Part shown: positions 15,501 to 22,978 of the stretch, piece after piece
Position numbering within the stretch: position 1 is the first letter of the stretch
How the letters are laid out: each line of letters opens with the position of its first letter
Source: Allomeiothermus sp035760705
Lineage (GTDB): Bacteria > Deinococcota > Deinococci > Deinococcales > Thermaceae
NCBI GenBank assembly: GCA_035760705.1
Contig: DASTSL010000124.1
Location: forward strand, 7,415-71,414
Direction of reading: 5' to 3'
DNA: 64,000 bases
Notes under the pieces: generated by a model
Told to the model about the DNA's origin: nothing
Seen by the model: the letters and a program-made list of their open reading frames with translations, nothing else
The model's database searches: none
Position numbers and translations under genes: made by a program

Positions 15501-16906
15501 TCCTACCGAGCGTGCTGGCGAAGCGGGTGGGCGCTGCCGCGAACCTACCCGACGACATCGCCGAGAACCTCGACGACATCGCAGGGCTGGGCTTGGCCCG
15601 GCTCTACCAGTTCCAGCACGAGGACGGCGGTTGGGGATTCTGGGAGAACGACGACTCTTCCCTCTTCATCTCGGCCTACGTGATGGGCGGGCTGCTCGAG
15701 GCCCGCTCGGCTGGTTACCGGGTGCGCGAGAACGTGCTCGAAGAGGGCTTCAAGTATCTGCAAGACTATGCCCGCCGGGCGGACGTCTCAGCGGATGCCC
15801 GGGCGATGGCCTACTTTGCCTTGGCGAAAGGAGGGAAGGGGGTAGGCGGCATCTCGAGCGTCCTCGCCGACAAGAACCTCACCCCCTACGGCCTGGCCCA
15901 AGCCGTGCTGGCCTTCACCGAGACCGGCCAACGGGATCAGGCCTTAGCCGCCCAGGATCGTCTGCTCGCCAAGGTGATCGAGCGGGGCAGCGTCGCTTAC
16001 TGGGAATCCGGTGCCCCCGACTACTGGTGGAATGACGACCGCATCGAGGCCACCGGCTACGCCCTGATGGGCCTGGCCCGGCTGCGACCCGACCACCCGA
16101 TCGTGCCCAAGGTGGTGAACTGGCTCTTGCTCGAGCGCCGGGGCGCTTCCTGGCGGGCCACCAAGGACACGGCGGCGGTCGTGCGGGCGGCGCTCGAGCT
16201 TTCCAAACGGCAGGGCAGCACCGAAGCCAGCCGTGAGGTCAGGATCAGCATTGACGGGCAGGAAGTTTCGACTCAGACCGTCACCGACGCCGCGAGCGTC
16301 AGTGTACCGATACAGAATCTCTCGGCGGGAACCCACGTGCTCGAGGTCAGCGTGAGCGGCGAGGCCCCGCTCTACGCGGGGGCCCGGCTCTCCTACGTCT
16401 CCGAGCGGGCCTACAACCGACCCGAGGGCAAGGGCCTGAGGGTGGCCCGGCAATTCGAGAAGCTGGTGCCCAAATACCTCGAGGACGAGGAGCGCTACGT
16501 CTATAGCCGCGTCCCCCTCACCGACCCGGCCAAACCCGGCGAACTCGTCCTGGCGACGATCTCGGTGACCCCCCAGACCAAGGGAGCGTTACGCTACCTG
16601 CTGGTCGAAGATGGCATCCCGGCGGGCTTTAGCGCCGTGGAGGACGCCGGGATGCAGATCGAGGGCGTGGACACCCCCTACGGCTACGATTACTACGGCT
16701 GGAACTACTGGTACGACGGGCGCGAGTTCCGCGACCAACGGGCCGAGTTCTACTTCAGCTACCTCGACCAGCCGATCACCTTCAGCTACGTCCTGCGGGC
16801 CGAGACCCCGGGCCGCTTTAGCGCCCTGCCCACCGTGGCCTGGCTGATGTACGAGCCGGAGGTGCGCGGGGTAGGGACGGAGCGGGTGGTGCGGGTCGGC
16901 GAATGA
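12542..16906 (+). CDS. Bacterial alpha-2-macroglobulin with thioester motif
   Basis: A 1454-residue secreted protein with signal peptide MKRLLQGILLTLLVLPVFA and no lipobox. It carries macroglobulin domains (YLVTDRPVYRPGHTVFFKG near residues 218-236), the LWLPAVQTDENGRA and LTQWRMTARAI segments of the complement-like region, and the thioester site YPYGCSEQT with Cys979 and Gln982. A GGWGFW helical-toroid repeat follows. Bacterial homologues trap attacking proteases in the periplasm by covalent linkage through the thioester. It follows the DUF1175 gene, and its stop overlaps the next start as ATGA. Many bacterial versions are lipoproteins paired with PBP1C; here there is no PBP1C nearby. Confidence 0.93.
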   Translation: MKRLLQGILLTLLVLPVFAQSGVRMELYGGGVKSPQDRVTLEYYMQHPQNTRLELFRLREPDKLLGLYGPRGVRVGGLEDLEKTRLRVIPIYPGQREYGTVSIGRLEPGLYYARIGGGAGRTLILVTRLGLVVKAEPGRTLTYTADLASGEPRAARVYLLGRGGPSQATADASGIARLQSPASDNQTVVAARHGSDWAFSRLFWNSWSLVKNRVYLVTDRPVYRPGHTVFFKGTARSARGLKPLSGRSLEVRVVDSDDSQVLEQKFTTDAYGSFFGELKLGLDASLGNYRIEAELDGETHEAGFEVQEFVKPEYQVSVVPGSSTAIQGNKARFTVKGEYLFGGPVAGGKVQWSLLRSPYYRYGEGLPYDFYDDAQGVYGDVIQRGEGTLNEKGELVVEVPLERQGDDYRLSLQASVTDEARREQQGSASLVAYRAGIVLGLETTGYVYQTGDTVLLNIRAEDLQGKPVAVPFTLVAEREFWVRGKGVRREQVSARQGQTNARGEATLRLSFSEQGSYRFTLSAKDSQGRSTSQQNYAWVSGNSYWFWGYDGLSVRADKKVYKPGEEAEFVIQSPVENGYALVTLEGKSLQKAEVVKMNGSVLTYRFKVTEAMGPNSYLSATVIGNHSYYQGEAEFFVPPDQKFLNVAIQPSAETFEPQDSATYTLRVTDASGKPVKAQVTVGLVDEAIYLVRPESTPDIRGFFYPRQSNVVGTELASGYSFGFDAWNVAGRAPMTSAVFAQAKEGMAAARVRSDFRDTILWLPAVQTDENGRASVEVKFPDNLTQWRMTARAITLGQEVGQNRSLVRTTLPVIARLAGPRFLVRGDEASLRVIGQNNLSQNLRGLLNLETENLTNTNPGAKSVTLSAGGRSTADYTVRAAQTATAKLKGSALTPTASDALEITIPVISKGVRDEIGWAAQVKPLQRPGDAGTQGSSSWTFTLPTQVDPNSVRGQLVLTPSLTAAVAPALRYLAGYPYGCSEQTMSRFLPSVLAKRVGAAANLPDDIAENLDDIAGLGLARLYQFQHEDGGWGFWENDDSSLFISAYVMGGLLEARSAGYRVRENVLEEGFKYLQDYARRADVSADARAMAYFALAKGGKGVGGISSVLADKNLTPYGLAQAVLAFTETGQRDQALAAQDRLLAKVIERGSVAYWESGAPDYWWNDDRIEATGYALMGLARLRPDHPIVPKVVNWLLLERRGASWRATKDTAAVVRAALELSKRQGSTEASREVRISIDGQEVSTQTVTDAASVSVPIQNLSAGTHVLEVSVSGEAPLYAGARLSYVSERAYNRPEGKGLRVARQFEKLVPKYLEDEERYVYSRVPLTDPAKPGELVLATISVTPQTKGALRYLLVEDGIPAGFSAVEDAGMQIEGVDTPYGYDYYGWNYWYDGREFRDQRAEFYFSYLDQPITFSYVLRAETPGRFSALPTVAWLMYEPEVRGVGTERVVRVGE

Positions 16907-17643
16907 AGGTGCTCACCCTGGCGCTTCGCGCCGTCCCTCTCGCGAGTTCGAGAGAGGGATCGGTCTTCCCGAGCAAGAGCAGGGGGAGAGTAACCCTATC
17001 CTTTGGCCTCATCGGCTTAGCGCTCGCACTCTCGAGCACCCAGGCCCAAACCTGGCAGACCCACCGCAGCCCCAACTTCATCGTCCAAACCGCCTCCCAA
17101 GCCGACACTCAATACCTCGAGCACCTCTTCCAAACCCTCCAGAGCGCCCGCAAAGATCTTAAAAACTTCAGCCTCGAGCCCCCCGGTCGAGTTCTGGTCG
17201 TGGTTCACCCGAGCCTCGAGTCCTACCGTAAAGCCACCGCTCAGCCCTGGTTTGTATTGGCCCAGGCCAACCGGGCCGAGCACCAGATTGACGTGCAGCG
17301 GCTCCACGTGGTGGCCGAGCGGGGGCAGCTCGAGGCCGTTTTGCGCCACGAATACTTCCATCTGGCCCAGCCCGAGGATTGGCCGCGCTGGCTGGCCGAG
17401 GGCTCGGCGATGATCTTTGCTGGGCAAAAGCCGACCGCCAAAGCCTTGGAGGGGGTCTCCGCAACGAGGCTCGAGGAGATCCTGGCCAACCCGCCAAACT
17501 CGCAAACCCTGGCCAGGGCGATGGCGGGGGCGTACGAACGGGCGCGGGCATATTGGAAAAAACGTGGTCATACGCCCTACGCCCTACCTCTTACGGAAAA
17601 ATCCTTTGGCGTACGACATAAAACCTCCCAAATACCGGCATAA
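16903..17643 (+). CDS. Gluzincin-type (peptidase MA-like) secreted protein with repeat-derived ends
   Basis: A 246-residue protein whose core contains RHEYFHLAQ (H149, E150, H153) followed by WLAEGSA with E166, the HEXXH plus glutamate zinc site of gluzincin peptidases. The signal peptide looks split: MKVLTLAL is separated from FGLIGLALALSSTQA by about 25 polar residues encoded by a hairpin repeat. The last 23 or so residues come from a TACGCC-word repeat (17564-17629). The start overlaps the alpha-2-macroglobulin stop (ATGA). A protease gene coupled to a protease trap suggests linked roles, but its substrate is unknown. Activity may be impaired by the insertions. Confidence 0.7.
   Translation: MKVLTLALRAVPLASSREGSVFPSKSRGRVTLSFGLIGLALALSSTQAQTWQTHRSPNFIVQTASQADTQYLEHLFQTLQSARKDLKNFSLEPPGRVLVVVHPSLESYRKATAQPWFVLAQANRAEHQIDVQRLHVVAERGQLEAVLRHEYFHLAQPEDWPRWLAEGSAMIFAGQKPTAKALEGVSATRLEEILANPPNSQTLARAMAGAYERARAYWKKRGHTPYALPLTEKSFGVRHKTSQIPA
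16934..16959. repeat. Hairpin repeat inside the signal-peptide region
   Basis: TCCCTCTC (16934-16941) pairs with GAGAGGGA (16952-16959). It is embedded in the 5-prime coding region of the gluzincin gene and resembles the CCTCTCC/GGAGAGG stem at 138-172. Confidence 0.55.
17564..17629. repeat. TACGCC-word repeat forming the 3-prime coding end of the gluzincin gene
   Basis: On the complementary strand this stretch reads GTCGTACGCCAAAG followed by a T-rich block and then TACG-rich words. That 14-mer is identical to 22924-22937 in the metY-metX spacer. It ends 22 bases before the next gene and supplies codons and probably the stop of the preceding gene. Confidence 0.6.
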
Positions 17644-17651
17644 TAAACTCG

Positions 17652-18617
17652 ATGCGCGTCCACCTCGTCGCCATCCAGGCCGAAATCCAGCCCCCCGCCT
17701 ACCGAACCGCAGAGGCTTTCCGGGAACGGGTCTTGGGCTTGACTCGAGCCGCCGTCGAGGGGCTTCCCGAGGGAGATCCGCGAGTCCTGGCCTTCCCCGA
17801 GGCCTTCGCCCTGCCGCTCAGCTTCTGGCTCGAGACCCCCGACGAGATCGTCCAGGCCCCCTCTGCCCTATCCGCCGCGACCACCTTGCTCCGCAAGCGC
17901 TGGCCCGAGGCGTTGCAGCTCGCCATCCCCTCCCCCGCGGTGTTTTTTCACCTGCGGGCGCTCGAGGTCTGGCCAGTCTACGAGCGGGTTTTTCGGGAGG
18001 CCGCGCGAGCGGGCCGGGCCTATCTGGTGGCGGGTTCCATCTTCAGCCCCCTGGTGGACTGGGAACCGGCGCAGGGCTATCACCGGGCGGCTCGAGCCGT
18101 CTTCAACCAAACCCTGCTCATCTCCCCCCGGGGCACGATCCTGAGCCGGGTTCCCAAGGTGAACCTGACCAAGGACGAACGCGGGAGCTTCCTCTCGGGC
18201 GGCCCGCTCGGCAGCCAGGTCGTGCAGACCCAGATCGGCAAGCTGGGAACGTTAATCTGTCTGGATGCCTTTCACGAGCGACTGGTGGAGTGGGTGGACG
18301 CCCAGGGAGCCTGGCTGTTGATCCAACCCTCGGCGAACGCCGCCCAGTGGGACGGCCCCTGGAACGCTGACGCGAAGCAGGTCGAGGGCGAGGTTTGGCT
18401 GAGGGAAGGCTTGGCGAAGAAGCTCGAGACCCGCGAGAACCTGCGCTATGGTCTCAACCCCATGCTGAACGGCAAATTCTACACCCTGAGCTTCGAGGGA
18501 CGAAGCGGAATCTACGGCCCCGGAGCGCCGCTCGCGCTGGCCGAAAGCCCCATCGGAGATGCCCTGATCCGCTACCCCATCGAAAAAAGCGAGGGGATGT
18601 CCCCTCGCCCGGGTTGA
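17652..18617 (+). CDS. Carbon-nitrogen hydrolase (nitrilase superfamily)
   Basis: A 321-residue nitrilase-fold amidohydrolase. The catalytic triad is visible as E50 in AFPEAF, K169 in RVPKVNLT and C203 in LICLDAFHE. Enzymes of this family cleave amide or nitrile bonds of small molecules or transfer acyl groups; the substrate cannot be told from sequence. The gene starts 8 bases after the gluzincin stop, so it is likely the last gene of the DUF1175 operon. Its last codons (KSEGMSPRPG) are encoded by a hairpin that also serves as terminator for the convergent PPIase gene. Confidence 0.88.
   Translation: MRVHLVAIQAEIQPPAYRTAEAFRERVLGLTRAAVEGLPEGDPRVLAFPEAFALPLSFWLETPDEIVQAPSALSAATTLLRKRWPEALQLAIPSPAVFFHLRALEVWPVYERVFREAARAGRAYLVAGSIFSPLVDWEPAQGYHRAARAVFNQTLLISPRGTILSRVPKVNLTKDERGSFLSGGPLGSQVVQTQIGKLGTLICLDAFHERLVEWVDAQGAWLLIQPSANAAQWDGPWNADAKQVEGEVWLREGLAKKLETRENLRYGLNPMLNGKFYTLSFEGRSGIYGPGAPLALAESPIGDALIRYPIEKSEGMSPRPG
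18583..18608 (-). terminator. Intrinsic terminator of the PPIase gene, inside the nitrilase coding end
   Basis: GCGAGGGG (18589-18596) and CCCCTCGC (18601-18608) form a perfect 8-pair stem with a four-base loop. On the minus strand it is followed by six T residues (complement of 18583-18588). It lies just past the PPIase stop. Confidence 0.85.
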
Positions 18618-18625
18618 GTTCTAAC

Positions 18626-19594
18626 TTAAGGCTGGACGGGAAGCCCCAGGCGCTCCGGGTAGAGCCTGATCCCGACCCGCTGCCCGACCCGGTCCAGGAG
18701 CTTCTCCAGGGCCGACTGCACCACCGACTCGGAGATACCCTGCTTCACCTCGTCGAAGGGCCGCACCGAGCCGGGCTCGATCTTGTTGAGCCGGATGATG
18801 TGAAAGCCGAACTCGGTGCGCACCGGCTCGCGGCTGGTCTCCCCGGCCTTGAGCCGGATCATGGCGTTCTCGAAGGGGGCCACGTAGGTCCCGCGCGGTT
18901 CGCAGCCGAGGTCGCCGCCGTTGTCCTTGCTGCCGGGGTCTTGGGAGTACTGTTTGGCCAGGTCGGCGAAGTCGGCGCCTTGGTTGAGCTGGCGGATCAA
19001 GGAGATGGCCTCTTCGCCGCTCACCACCAGGATGTGCGAGGCGCAGTAGGTCTGGGGGATGGTGAACTCGGCGCGGGAGAGCCCATAGATGAGCCGGAGC
19101 GCCGGCTCGCTGGGCTTGACCCGCCCCTGAAGCTGCTCGAGGTAGGCATTGTAGGTGAGGGCCTCGTACACCAGCATGCGGTAATCGTCGAGGCTCGAGA
19201 TCCCCACCTCGCCCAAAGCCTGGCTAAAGGCCTCATCGCTATCGAAATCCTTGCGGGCCTCGGCTACCTGGCCCTCGATATCCTCTTTGCTGGCGGCCAG
19301 ACCGGCCCGCTCGGAGGCCTTGATGACCGCATAATCCTTGGCCAGACGCTCGAGGAACTGCGGCTTGAAGCGCTCGAACTGGGCTTCCGACTCCGGGGTG
19401 GCAGGCATCCCCTGCCGCTGGAGCGAGGTCTTGACAAAAAAGCCCCATTCGAAGTCGAAGTAGCTCTTTTTCAGCGCTTGTCCACCGACCTCCGCCACCA
19501 CCGGGTCGTCGGCGGGCTGAGCCTGTTGCGGTTGAGTTTGTTGGGCCAGAGCAAGGGAGAAAAGCGCAAGAAGCCAAACCAAGAATCTAGGCAT
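18626..19594 (-). CDS. Parvulin-type peptidyl-prolyl isomerase (PrsA/SurA-like)
   Basis: A 322-residue exported protein. Signal peptide MPRFLVWLLALFSLALA is followed by a glutamine/proline-rich linker, a SurA-N-like helical chaperone region, and a parvulin domain starting near YCASHILVVSGEEA with the signature DLAKQYSQDPGSKDNGGDLG and closing EFGFHIIRLNKIE. It should assist folding of secreted proteins outside the membrane. The lack of a lipobox suggests a periplasmic or processed protein. It is monocistronic and convergent with the nitrilase gene, sharing its terminator sequence with that gene's coding end. Confidence 0.9.
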   Translation of the reverse strand: MPRFLVWLLALFSLALAQQTQPQQAQPADDPVVAEVGGQALKKSYFDFEWGFFVKTSLQRQGMPATPESEAQFERFKPQFLERLAKDYAVIKASERAGLAASKEDIEGQVAEARKDFDSDEAFSQALGEVGISSLDDYRMLVYEALTYNAYLEQLQGRVKPSEPALRLIYGLSRAEFTIPQTYCASHILVVSGEEAISLIRQLNQGADFADLAKQYSQDPGSKDNGGDLGCEPRGTYVAPFENAMIRLKAGETSREPVRTEFGFHIIRLNKIEPGSVRPFDEVKQGISESVVQSALEKLLDRVGQRVGIRLYPERLGLPVQP

Positions 19595-19841
19595 GTCGCT
19601 ATGCTAACACGCAGCCCGCGTGGCTCTGGAGGATAGCTCGCTTTTTCTGGCGTGCTCGGTCCGGGCCTTGGAGAGCGGCAGGGGCCGCTACCGCTCTCGA
19701 GCCCCATCCAGCGGCCCAGCGGGTCCTTCCCAAAGCCCCGCGAGGGGATGGTAGAATCCGCCGCGTGAACCTCGAGTCCCCCGATCTGACCGTCCTGCTG
19801 ACCTCTCCTGCCGCGAGCCCCCCGCAAAAACCGGAGGCGGT

Positions 19842-21206
19842 ATGCCAGCGCGTCTAGCCGTCATCGGTGGCGGGGCGGCGGGGCTGGCCGCGGCCTACTA
19901 CGCCCAGCGGGCCGGGCTCGAGGTCAGCGTGCTCGAGGCCGGCCCCCGCTTTGGCGGGAAGATCTTCTCACTCACCGGCGACGGCTTCGTGGTGGAGGCC
20001 GGGCCCGACTCCCTCCCGGCCACGCCACAGGTGCTCGAGCTGGCCAGGGAACTCAACCTCCCGGGAAATCCCCGCCTCGAGCCTCTCTCCCCCCACCCCA
20101 ACCCAAACCCCAGCCACCTGCTCTACAAGGGCAAGACCCTGGCGCTGCCCGACGTTGCCCCGGCCCAGCTCCCCTGGGCCATCAGCCCGCTGCTCTCCCC
20201 GGCGGGGCGGCTGCGGCTGGCTTTCGAGCGGTTCGTGGGCAAGGCGGCAGACCCCGACGAGCGCCTGGAATCGTTTATCCGCCGCCGCTTCGGGGACGAA
20301 GCCTGGGCCATCCTGGCCCGGCCCCTGGGCCACGCCCTATACGGCGCCAACCCCGAGGACCTCTCAGTGCGGTCGGCGTTCCCAGACCTATGGGAGCGCG
20401 AGCAAAAAAGCGATCCGGCGCAAAACCCCGACGAGCCCAAAACCCCCGCCGGGGCGGTCTCCTTCAAGGGCGGCATGGGAGCTTGGGTCAACGCGCTGCT
20501 GCTCCACCTCGAGAGAAAGGTGCGGGCGGGCACCGGGCTCGAGGTGGTGGCGATCAGCCGGGAGGGGGAGGCGTGGCAGATCTTCACCTCGCGGGGCAAG
20601 CTCGAGGCCGAGGCGGTGATTTTCGCCACCTCGGCGCAGCGCACCGCGCGCATCCTGCGCCCCATCTACCCCCAGGCCACCACCCTGCTCAACCAGGTGC
20701 CGACCCTCCTGGTGGCGACGGTCTCGCTGGCCTTCCCCCAGCCGGGACTTCCGGCCCTGCCCGGTCACGAGGTCATCTTGGACCCCAGCTACCGGGCCGA
20801 GAGCTTTCTCTGGTCGAGCGAGCGCTGGCCGGGCCGAGCCCCCGAGGGGTTCCGGCTGGTGCGGGTCAACTTCGTCGGGGAGCCCGCCCGTCTGGGCGAC
20901 AGCGAGCTGGTGCGTCTGGGGCTGGCCGAACTCGAGCGCTACTTCGGCGGTTCCGCACCGCTCCCCAAACCCGTCGCCAGTTGGCCTTTCCGGCTGGGCT
21001 CGGTCCCGCTGTACAAGGTGGGCCACGCCCGCCGCAGCGAGGCCATCGAGAGCGCCCTGGCCCGGATGCCGGGGGTATTTGCCACCGGGTTCGGCCTGCG
21101 GGGGCAGAGCCTGGCCGACCACCTGCGTGAAGCCCGGCAGGCCGTGCAGCGGGCCCTCAACTACCTGGCCCTGGAGACCCGGGCCAGCGACCCCTCGACG
21201 GCCTGA
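19842..21206 (+). CDS. hemY: Protoporphyrinogen/coproporphyrinogen oxidase, HemY type
   Basis: A 454-residue FAD enzyme. The dinucleotide fold is at the start (LAVIGGGAAGLAAAYYAQ) followed by EAGPRFGGKI. The SFKGGMGAWVNAL and GLRGQSLADHLREA segments are typical of HemY/PPOX, which oxidises protoporphyrinogen or, in Gram-positive-type pathways, coproporphyrinogen with oxygen in late heme synthesis. Other heme genes are not adjacent here, although hemW lies 22 kb away. The ATG at 19842 is preceded by CCGGAGGCGGT, a good ribosome site. A TAGAAT hexamer at 19752 may be a -10, but no convincing -35 is seen. Confidence 0.92.
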   Translation: MPARLAVIGGGAAGLAAAYYAQRAGLEVSVLEAGPRFGGKIFSLTGDGFVVEAGPDSLPATPQVLELARELNLPGNPRLEPLSPHPNPNPSHLLYKGKTLALPDVAPAQLPWAISPLLSPAGRLRLAFERFVGKAADPDERLESFIRRRFGDEAWAILARPLGHALYGANPEDLSVRSAFPDLWEREQKSDPAQNPDEPKTPAGAVSFKGGMGAWVNALLLHLERKVRAGTGLEVVAISREGEAWQIFTSRGKLEAEAVIFATSAQRTARILRPIYPQATTLLNQVPTLLVATVSLAFPQPGLPALPGHEVILDPSYRAESFLWSSERWPGRAPEGFRLVRVNFVGEPARLGDSELVRLGLAELERYFGGSAPLPKPVASWPFRLGSVPLYKVGHARRSEAIESALARMPGVFATGFGLRGQSLADHLREARQAVQRALNYLALETRASDPSTA

Positions 21207-21254
21207 GCCTGCCCAGGGTCAGCTGCTGGGGTCATCGGCGGGTTCGGACACCCC

Positions 21255-21584
21255 CTACCGGGGGAGCGCCTGGGGTGGAGCCAGGCGGTTTCTGGCTTCG
21301 CTGAGCAGCTCCGCCAGCACCTCGAGCGGGCCGGTGTAGCGGGGATCTTCGGCCCGACGGGCTGTTCGCGAGGTGGCAGAACCCAAAGCCAGCAGGATCT
21401 GGCCGATCTGAGCGGGATCGAGGCGGGGCTGCTCGAGTTCCTCGCGTAAGGCCCGCAGATCGGCGGCGATGGCCTGTAGGAGCGGGTCCTCCTTTTCCCG
21501 CAGCACCCCTTCCCAGTAGTCGATCAGGTGCTTGCGGGGCCGGGCGAGGATGTCGGCCCGAAAAGCCTGGATGGTCTGGTTCAT
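21255..21584 (-). CDS. Small hypothetical protein
   Basis: A 109-residue, mostly helical, charged protein starting MNQTIQAFRADILARPRKHL. I do not recognise a family. Leucine-rich amphipathic stretches (LQAIAADLRALREELEQPRL and VLAELLSEARNRLA) suggest a helical bundle. The frame is open upstream to 21632, but ATG 21584 begins at the change from spacer to protein-like composition. It is convergent with hemY and lies downstream of metX on the same strand, separated by a terminator-like hairpin. Confidence 0.6.
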   Translation of the reverse strand: MNQTIQAFRADILARPRKHLIDYWEGVLREKEDPLLQAIAADLRALREELEQPRLDPAQIGQILLALGSATSRTARRAEDPRYTGPLEVLAELLSEARNRLAPPQALPR

Positions 21585-21642
21585 AAGTCTGGTTGTGCTC
21601 GAGCTATAAAAATCCGTTGTTACCCAAATCAAAACACCGCCA

Positions 21643-21677
21643 GGCCGACTCGAGCGTTTTGCGCCGCGGAGTCGGCC
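21643..21677 (-). terminator. Terminator-like hairpin after metX
   Basis: GGCCGACTC (21643-21651) pairs perfectly with GAGTCGGCC (21669-21677). On the minus strand, GTGTTTTGATTT begins a few bases after the stem. It probably ends the metY-metX transcript. Confidence 0.6.
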
Positions 21678-21732
21678 TTGTCAACGTCCAGCAGGGGGCC
21701 GGGTTGGTGGGCTTCGCGCAGGAGACCAGGCC

Positions 21733-22920
21733 CTACAGGAACGACCGCAGAATTTCGCTCATCTGACCCATCTCGATCAAAAAAGCATCGTGCCCGTGCG
21801 GGCTTTGGATCTCCTCGTAGCGCCCGCCCGCCAGCTCCGCCGCGTCGCGGACCTCCGAGGCGCTGTAGAGCACGTCGGTATCGATCCCGACGAAGAGGGA
21901 GGGGATGGGCTGGAGGCGCTCGAGCGCCACCCCGATCCCGCCCCGGCCCCGGCCCACGTCATGGGTGTCCATGGCCAGCGAGAGGGTCAGGTAGGCGTTG
22001 GCGTCGAAGCGGCGGACGAACTTCTCGCCCTGGTAAATCACGTAGCTCTCGCCCCGCTCGGGGGTCTGCCGCCAGCGCTCGGCGAAGGATTCCGGGGCGC
22101 GGTAGGAGAGCATGGCGATCGAGCGGGCCAATTGCAGGCCCAGGGGCTGCTCGCTGTAGTGGCCGTTGTTGTAGGCCGGGTCGGCGGTGATGGCGTCGCG
22201 CGAGAGCCGGTTGAAGGCCCTGGCCCACGGCCCGTGGACGGGCGGGGCGGCCAGTATCACCAGTTTGCCCACCCGCTCGGGAAACAAGAGGGCGAACTCG
22301 AGGGCCACCATCCCCCCCAGGCTCCCGCCTATCACCGTGACCTTCTCCACGCCCAAGAGGTCCAGGAGTCGGGCTTGGGCCCGGGCCAGGTCGCGGATGG
22401 TGAGCCGGGGGAAGGTCGGGCCGTAGGCCAGCCCGGTTTGGGGGTTGGGGGTGAGCGGCCCGGTGCTGCCATAGCAGCTCCCGATGTGGTTGGCGCAGAT
22501 CACGTAGTGCTGGGCCGGGTCGAGGGGTTTCCCAGCCCCCACCAGTTCGTCCCACCAGCCCTGCGGGCCAAAGGCCTGCTCGAGCGGGCTGAGCCCTTTG
22601 AGCGCTAGCTCGCCGTAGGTTCCGGCCAGGTGGGCGCTCCCGGTGAGCGCGTGAAAGACCAGATAGGCGTTATCTTTGCGAGCGTTGAGCCGCCCGTAGG
22701 TCTCGAAGCGCAACCGTAGCTCGGGGAGGAGGCCGCCGTGCTCGAGGGCAAAGTTGGCCTCCTGGAGGATGGCCGTGCAGGGGATGGGCTCTCGAGCGAG
22801 ATTGGGGTGGGGCATGGGGAGGCGCAAAATCGCCCCGTGCTCTCCCCACACCTCCCAGACGATGGGCTCAGATTCGGATTGGGACAGTTCGCGTACCACC
22901 TGAACCCCCTTCGGGGTCAC
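21733..22920 (-). CDS. metX: Homoserine O-acetyltransferase
   Basis: A 395-residue alpha/beta hydrolase that acetylates homoserine for methionine synthesis. The nucleophile elbow is GGSLGGM, the acid lies in AMDTHDVGRGRGG, and the histidine in SPHGHDAFLIE; ANHIGSCYGSTGP is also characteristic. The body follows Thermus MetX closely, while the first 50 residues are variable. The start is uncertain: a GTG at 22920 is used, but it lies against a repeat element and inside a small CCCCGAAGGGG hairpin, so an internal start is possible. It follows metY after 58 bases of repeat sequence and shares the SAM riboswitch. Confidence 0.93.
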   Translation of the reverse strand: MTPKGVQVVRELSQSESEPIVWEVWGEHGAILRLPMPHPNLAREPIPCTAILQEANFALEHGGLLPELRLRFETYGRLNARKDNAYLVFHALTGSAHLAGTYGELALKGLSPLEQAFGPQGWWDELVGAGKPLDPAQHYVICANHIGSCYGSTGPLTPNPQTGLAYGPTFPRLTIRDLARAQARLLDLLGVEKVTVIGGSLGGMVALEFALLFPERVGKLVILAAPPVHGPWARAFNRLSRDAITADPAYNNGHYSEQPLGLQLARSIAMLSYRAPESFAERWRQTPERGESYVIYQGEKFVRRFDANAYLTLSLAMDTHDVGRGRGGIGVALERLQPIPSLFVGIDTDVLYSASEVRDAAELAGGRYEEIQSPHGHDAFLIEMGQMSEILRSFL

Positions 22921-22978
22921 ACGTCGTACGCCAAAGATTTTTTTGACGTAGGACGTAAGACGTGCGACGTACGACGAC
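22921..22978. repeat. TACGTC-word element in the metY-metX spacer
   Basis: The whole spacer is one element. Terminal inverted repeats CGTCGTACG (22922-22930) and CGTACGACG (22968-22976) flank GCCAAAGA, a T7 run and TTTTGACGTAGGACGTA (22941-22957). The same 17-mer is at 37219-37235 between gcvPB and gcvPA, with the following bases also similar (CGACGTACGAC). Confidence 0.85.

Noticed and set aside
14896..16035. A 379-codon frame inside the alpha-2-macroglobulin gene
   Set aside because: Composition is dominated by R, G and P as expected for an alternate frame of GC-rich DNA, and the overlapping frame carries the conserved thioester domain.
22921..22978. Insertion sequence remnant
   Set aside because: There is no transposase-like frame or flanking target duplication; copies are about 55 bases and look like small dispersed repeats.
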